A model generated the notes under the pieces. The model saw only the letters and a list, made by a program, of their open reading frames with translations, was not told the origin of the DNA and searched no databases. Below, in pieces: positions 14,766-16,767 of a stretch of 16,767 nt of DNA; position 1 is the stretch's first letter; each line of letters opens with the position of its first letter. The DNA is from an uncultured Clostridia bacterium. Its GTDB lineage: Bacteria > Bacillota > Clostridia > Christensenellales > Aristaeellaceae. Location of the stretch: the NCBI GenBank assembly GCA_946615495.1, contig CAMOHY010000016.1, positions 1 through 16,767 on the forward strand. The letters run 5' to 3'. The position numbers were made by a program, and so were the translations under genes.

Positions 14766-14787
14766 TAAAGCAAGGAGGACAAGTCCC

Positions 14788-15711
14788 TTGAAAAATGTAC
14801 TGCGCGCCGTTTTGCTGGCGCTGATGCTGCTTTGCATGCTGGTTCTGGTGCCCTCCGGGGCCATCATCGCCCAGGCGGAAATTATCGATATTCCCTTGGA
14901 CGTTAAGCCCGCGGACCTGATTGAGCCCTTGGCGGAGGGCTATCTTTCCGATTGGGAATATGAGGACCCTTCCATTTCCGTCCGCATCGAGAAGGGCCGC
15001 ATTTATGAAACCAATTATATGGTGGCCTATGTGAAAATCGCCAACGCCTCCCAGCTGCGTACCGCCATGGCGGGCCGCTACAGCGACGACGGCAAGGAAT
15101 TTGGCCGCACCCTGGCCCAGCGGAACAAGGCCGTGCTGGCCATCAACGGCGATTATTTTATCGGCCACAACAACGTGGGGTTCGTGGCGCGCCAGGGCAA
15201 GGTGCTGCGCACCAAGTGCGATAACACGGAGGAAAAATCCGGCCTGCGCTTTGACGTGCTGATTATTGATGACAAAGGCGATCTGCACATTTTGCCCCAG
15301 GCCACCAACGCCGACATCGCCGCCTTCCCCGGCGCCATCATAAACGGCTTCACCTTCGGCCCCGGCCTGGTCATTGACGGAGAGAGGCAGACTGGCTTTG
15401 TAAACATGAACAATGCCGCCGATAAGGCGGCCATGCGCATGTGCATCGCTCAGACGGGCGAGCTGGAATACCTGTGCATCTGCTCGGAAGGGCCGGAGGA
15501 CAAGGGCAGCGTGGGCATGAACTTGGAACAGTTTACCGATCTGGTGGCTTCCTTTGAAGGCGTGCAGAACGCCTACAACCTGGACGGCGGCATTTCCTCC
15601 ACCATGGCCTTTAAGCAGAACGGCAAATATGTGCGGGTCAATTCCCCCAACAACCCCAAGAGCCGCCAGCTCAAGGACATCCTGTTTTTCTCCAGCGCTT
15701 ATCTGCCCTGA
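14788..15711 (+). CDS. Secreted phosphodiester glycosidase family protein (NAGPA domain)
   Basis: TTG 14788 is selected because AAGGAGGAC lies 9 nt upstream and it yields a clean signal peptide (AQA|EII, residues 30|31); no in-frame ATG precedes the hydrophobic core. The 307-aa protein carries one NAGPA-type domain (formerly DUF2233), about 85-305. Members include the mammalian uncovering enzyme, which removes GlcNAc from a phosphodiester on mannose-6-phosphate glycans; bacterial ones are thought to act on sugar-phosphate linkages in surface polymers. Visible motifs are LAINGDYFI (N120, G121, D122), GLRFDVLIIDDKGDL, FGPGLVIDGE and NLDGGISSTM (D266, S270, S271). The usual DGGGSSTM is altered to DGGISSTM. 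It sits 22 nt after the CapA-like gene and 21 nt before the Lgt-like gene. Confidence 0.9.
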   Translation: MKNVLRAVLLALMLLCMLVLVPSGAIIAQAEIIDIPLDVKPADLIEPLAEGYLSDWEYEDPSISVRIEKGRIYETNYMVAYVKIANASQLRTAMAGRYSDDGKEFGRTLAQRNKAVLAINGDYFIGHNNVGFVARQGKVLRTKCDNTEEKSGLRFDVLIIDDKGDLHILPQATNADIAAFPGAIINGFTFGPGLVIDGERQTGFVNMNNAADKAAMRMCIAQTGELEYLCICSEGPEDKGSVGMNLEQFTDLVASFEGVQNAYNLDGGISSTMAFKQNGKYVRVNSPNNPKSRQLKDILFFSSAYLP

Positions 15712-15732
15712 CCGCGCGGAAAGGACGCATCC

Positions 15733-16698
15733 ATGGAATTTGAGGATATCATCGTTTTTTCGGTTTTCGGTATGCCGGTAACGGCGTACGCCCTGTGCCT
15801 GGCGCTTTCGCTGGGGGCGGGGCTTTTCCTGTTTTTTGCCTTGGGAAAAAAGCGGAAAATAAACGCGGATACGCTGTGGCGCACGGCGCTGCTATCCCTG
15901 CCTTTAGGGCTGCTGGGCGCGCGCCTGTTCTACTGCCTGGCCCGCGTGTATTATTATCTGGAGGTGGGGCTGGACGGCATGCTGCGGCTTTGGGACGGCG
16001 GCTTTGCCCTGTGGGGCGCCGTTGGCGGCGCGGCGCTGGCCGCTCTGCTGTCAGCCAAGAGCACGAAACAGCCCGTTGCCCCGGTGCTGGACGCTTTGGC
16101 GGCGCCTGGCGCGCTCATGATCGCTCTGATGCGCTTCGCGGAATATTTCAGCGGAGAAGGCCGGGGCTTTTACCTGGATGAAGGCGCTTGGTGCTTTTTC
16201 CCCGTGGCCGTGTTCCGGGCGGATTATGAGGAATGGCATTTGGCCGTATTCGTATGGGAGGGGCTGGCGGCCCTGGCCATTCTGGTCGCCGTGCTGCGCA
16301 AACGGCGGAAGGCCGGGAATACGGCCCGTCTTTTCCTGCTGCTTTACAGCGCTTGCCAGATTTTGCTGGAAAGCCTGCGGCAGGATAGGACCCTGCGCTG
16401 GCTTTTCGTTCGGGTGAGCCAATTGACCGCCGCGCTGGTCATCGCCGGGCTGATGCTGTTCGCCGTGCTGCGCTGGACAAGGAAGAAGCAGGAGCGGCGA
16501 ATGTCCCTTGGCGGCATCCTGCTCTGCTGGGCCGCCGTGCTGCTGGGCGTCGGCGTGTGCATTTGCATGGAGTTTTCCGTGGAAGGAAAAATTTTGGTGG
16601 ATTTGCCTATCTGGACGGCCTACCTCATCATGGCCTGCGCCTGCCTTCTCATCGGCGCAGCCGCGTACCAGGTGGTCTTCCGAAGCCGAAGGGCCTAA
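15733..16698 (+). CDS. Multi-pass membrane protein, divergent Lgt-like
   Basis: ATG 15733 follows GGAAAGGA by 7 nt. The 321-aa protein has about seven to eight hydrophobic segments. Its layout resembles prolipoprotein diacylglyceryl transferase (Lgt): GLLGARLFYCL (about 58-68), LWDGGFALWGAVGG (86-99), MRFAEYFSGEGRG (133-145) and QILLESLRQD (209-218). Lgt transfers diacylglycerol from phosphatidylglycerol to lipobox Cys. R134, E142, E213 and R216 align with conserved Lgt residues. The active-site His of the GGxxFHGG motif is W94, the Asn of the GRxGNFxNGE signature is E137, and an Arg of the RFxxExxR motif is Q209. It therefore probably does not perform the standard reaction. The last 70 residues form an extra pair of membrane helices. 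It is the third gene of the operon, suggesting a lipid-linked role alongside the two secreted hydrolases. Confidence 0.8.
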   Translation: MEFEDIIVFSVFGMPVTAYALCLALSLGAGLFLFFALGKKRKINADTLWRTALLSLPLGLLGARLFYCLARVYYYLEVGLDGMLRLWDGGFALWGAVGGAALAALLSAKSTKQPVAPVLDALAAPGALMIALMRFAEYFSGEGRGFYLDEGAWCFFPVAVFRADYEEWHLAVFVWEGLAALAILVAVLRKRRKAGNTARLFLLLYSACQILLESLRQDRTLRWLFVRVSQLTAALVIAGLMLFAVLRWTRKKQERRMSLGGILLCWAAVLLGVGVCICMEFSVEGKILVDLPIWTAYLIMACACLLIGAAAYQVVFRSRRA

Positions 16699-16767
16699 GG
16701 GACGCTTTCATTTTTTATACAAAAAGGCGCTGTCTCACATTCTGTAAAAATCGCACAAACGCAGCAT
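16699..16767. other. Unassigned window edge, possible insertion-sequence terminus
   Basis: The 69 nt after the Lgt-like stop contain no terminator. AAAAAGGCGCTGTCTCACAT (16721-16740) resembles ends I recall from Firmicute insertion sequences, where a minus-strand transposase stops at TGA just inside a GACAGCGCC terminus. Consistent with this, 16767-16735 on the minus strand is open and ends MLRLCDFYRM then TGA. Too little is visible to call it. Confidence 0.25.

Noticed and set aside
1..16767. CRISPR arrays, tRNA or rRNA genes, riboswitches, replication origin
   Set aside because: No direct repeats with spacers, no cloverleaf or rRNA sequence, and no recognisable riboswitch core was seen on either strand by eye.

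Overview
The window looks like a chromosomal segment of a GC-rich Firmicute, most likely an uncultured gut or rumen-type member of the Clostridia. Evidence is strong AGGAGG-type ribosome binding sites, consensus sigma-A promoters, simple hairpin-plus-T terminators, GTG/TTG starts, and families common in that class (SdrD_B-like repeats, DUF6273, CapA-like, NAGPA, a ComEA-like protein). The taxon is inference. No tRNA, rRNA, CRISPR array or complete mobile element is visible.

Layout. (1) 1-1330, plus strand: the tail of an unknown gene, then a 390-aa helical protein that may be a decayed ferritin-like protein, closed by a bidirectional terminator. (2) 1341-1583, minus: an 80-aa cationic small protein with its own strong promoter. 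(3) 1826-6773, plus: a 1158-aa secreted protein with ten SdrD_B-like repeats, a secreted CE4 polysaccharide deacetylase, and a short membrane-anchored ComEA-like helix-hairpin-helix protein. A strong terminator-like hairpin lies inside the first codons of the ComEA gene. (4) 10605-6740, minus: M48 membrane metalloprotease, prolyl oligopeptidase and NUDIX hydrolase. The last overlaps the ComEA gene tail to tail by 34 bp. (5) 10807-12747, plus: an unrecognised 309-aa exported protein and an RluA-family pseudouridine synthase, separated by a terminator within an attenuator-like set of competing hairpins. (6) 12888-16698, plus: three genes with 21-22 nt gaps behind a perfect TTGACA-N17-TATAAT promoter that carries a palindrome in its spacer. 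They encode a DUF6273-CapA fusion, an NAGPA-type phosphodiester glycosidase and a multi-pass Lgt-like protein lacking expected Lgt active-site residues. (7) 16699-16767: an unassigned edge that might be the end of an insertion sequence.

How they may work together. Five products carry signal peptides, and two or three more are membrane proteins, so the region is mainly cell-envelope biology. The deacetylase, CapA-like metallophosphoesterase, phosphodiester glycosidase and Lgt-like protein all suggest remodelling of surface glycan, phosphodiester polymers or lipid anchors. The minus-strand operon looks like proteolytic and nucleotide housekeeping. The best candidate for an undescribed system is the three-gene unit at 12888-16698.
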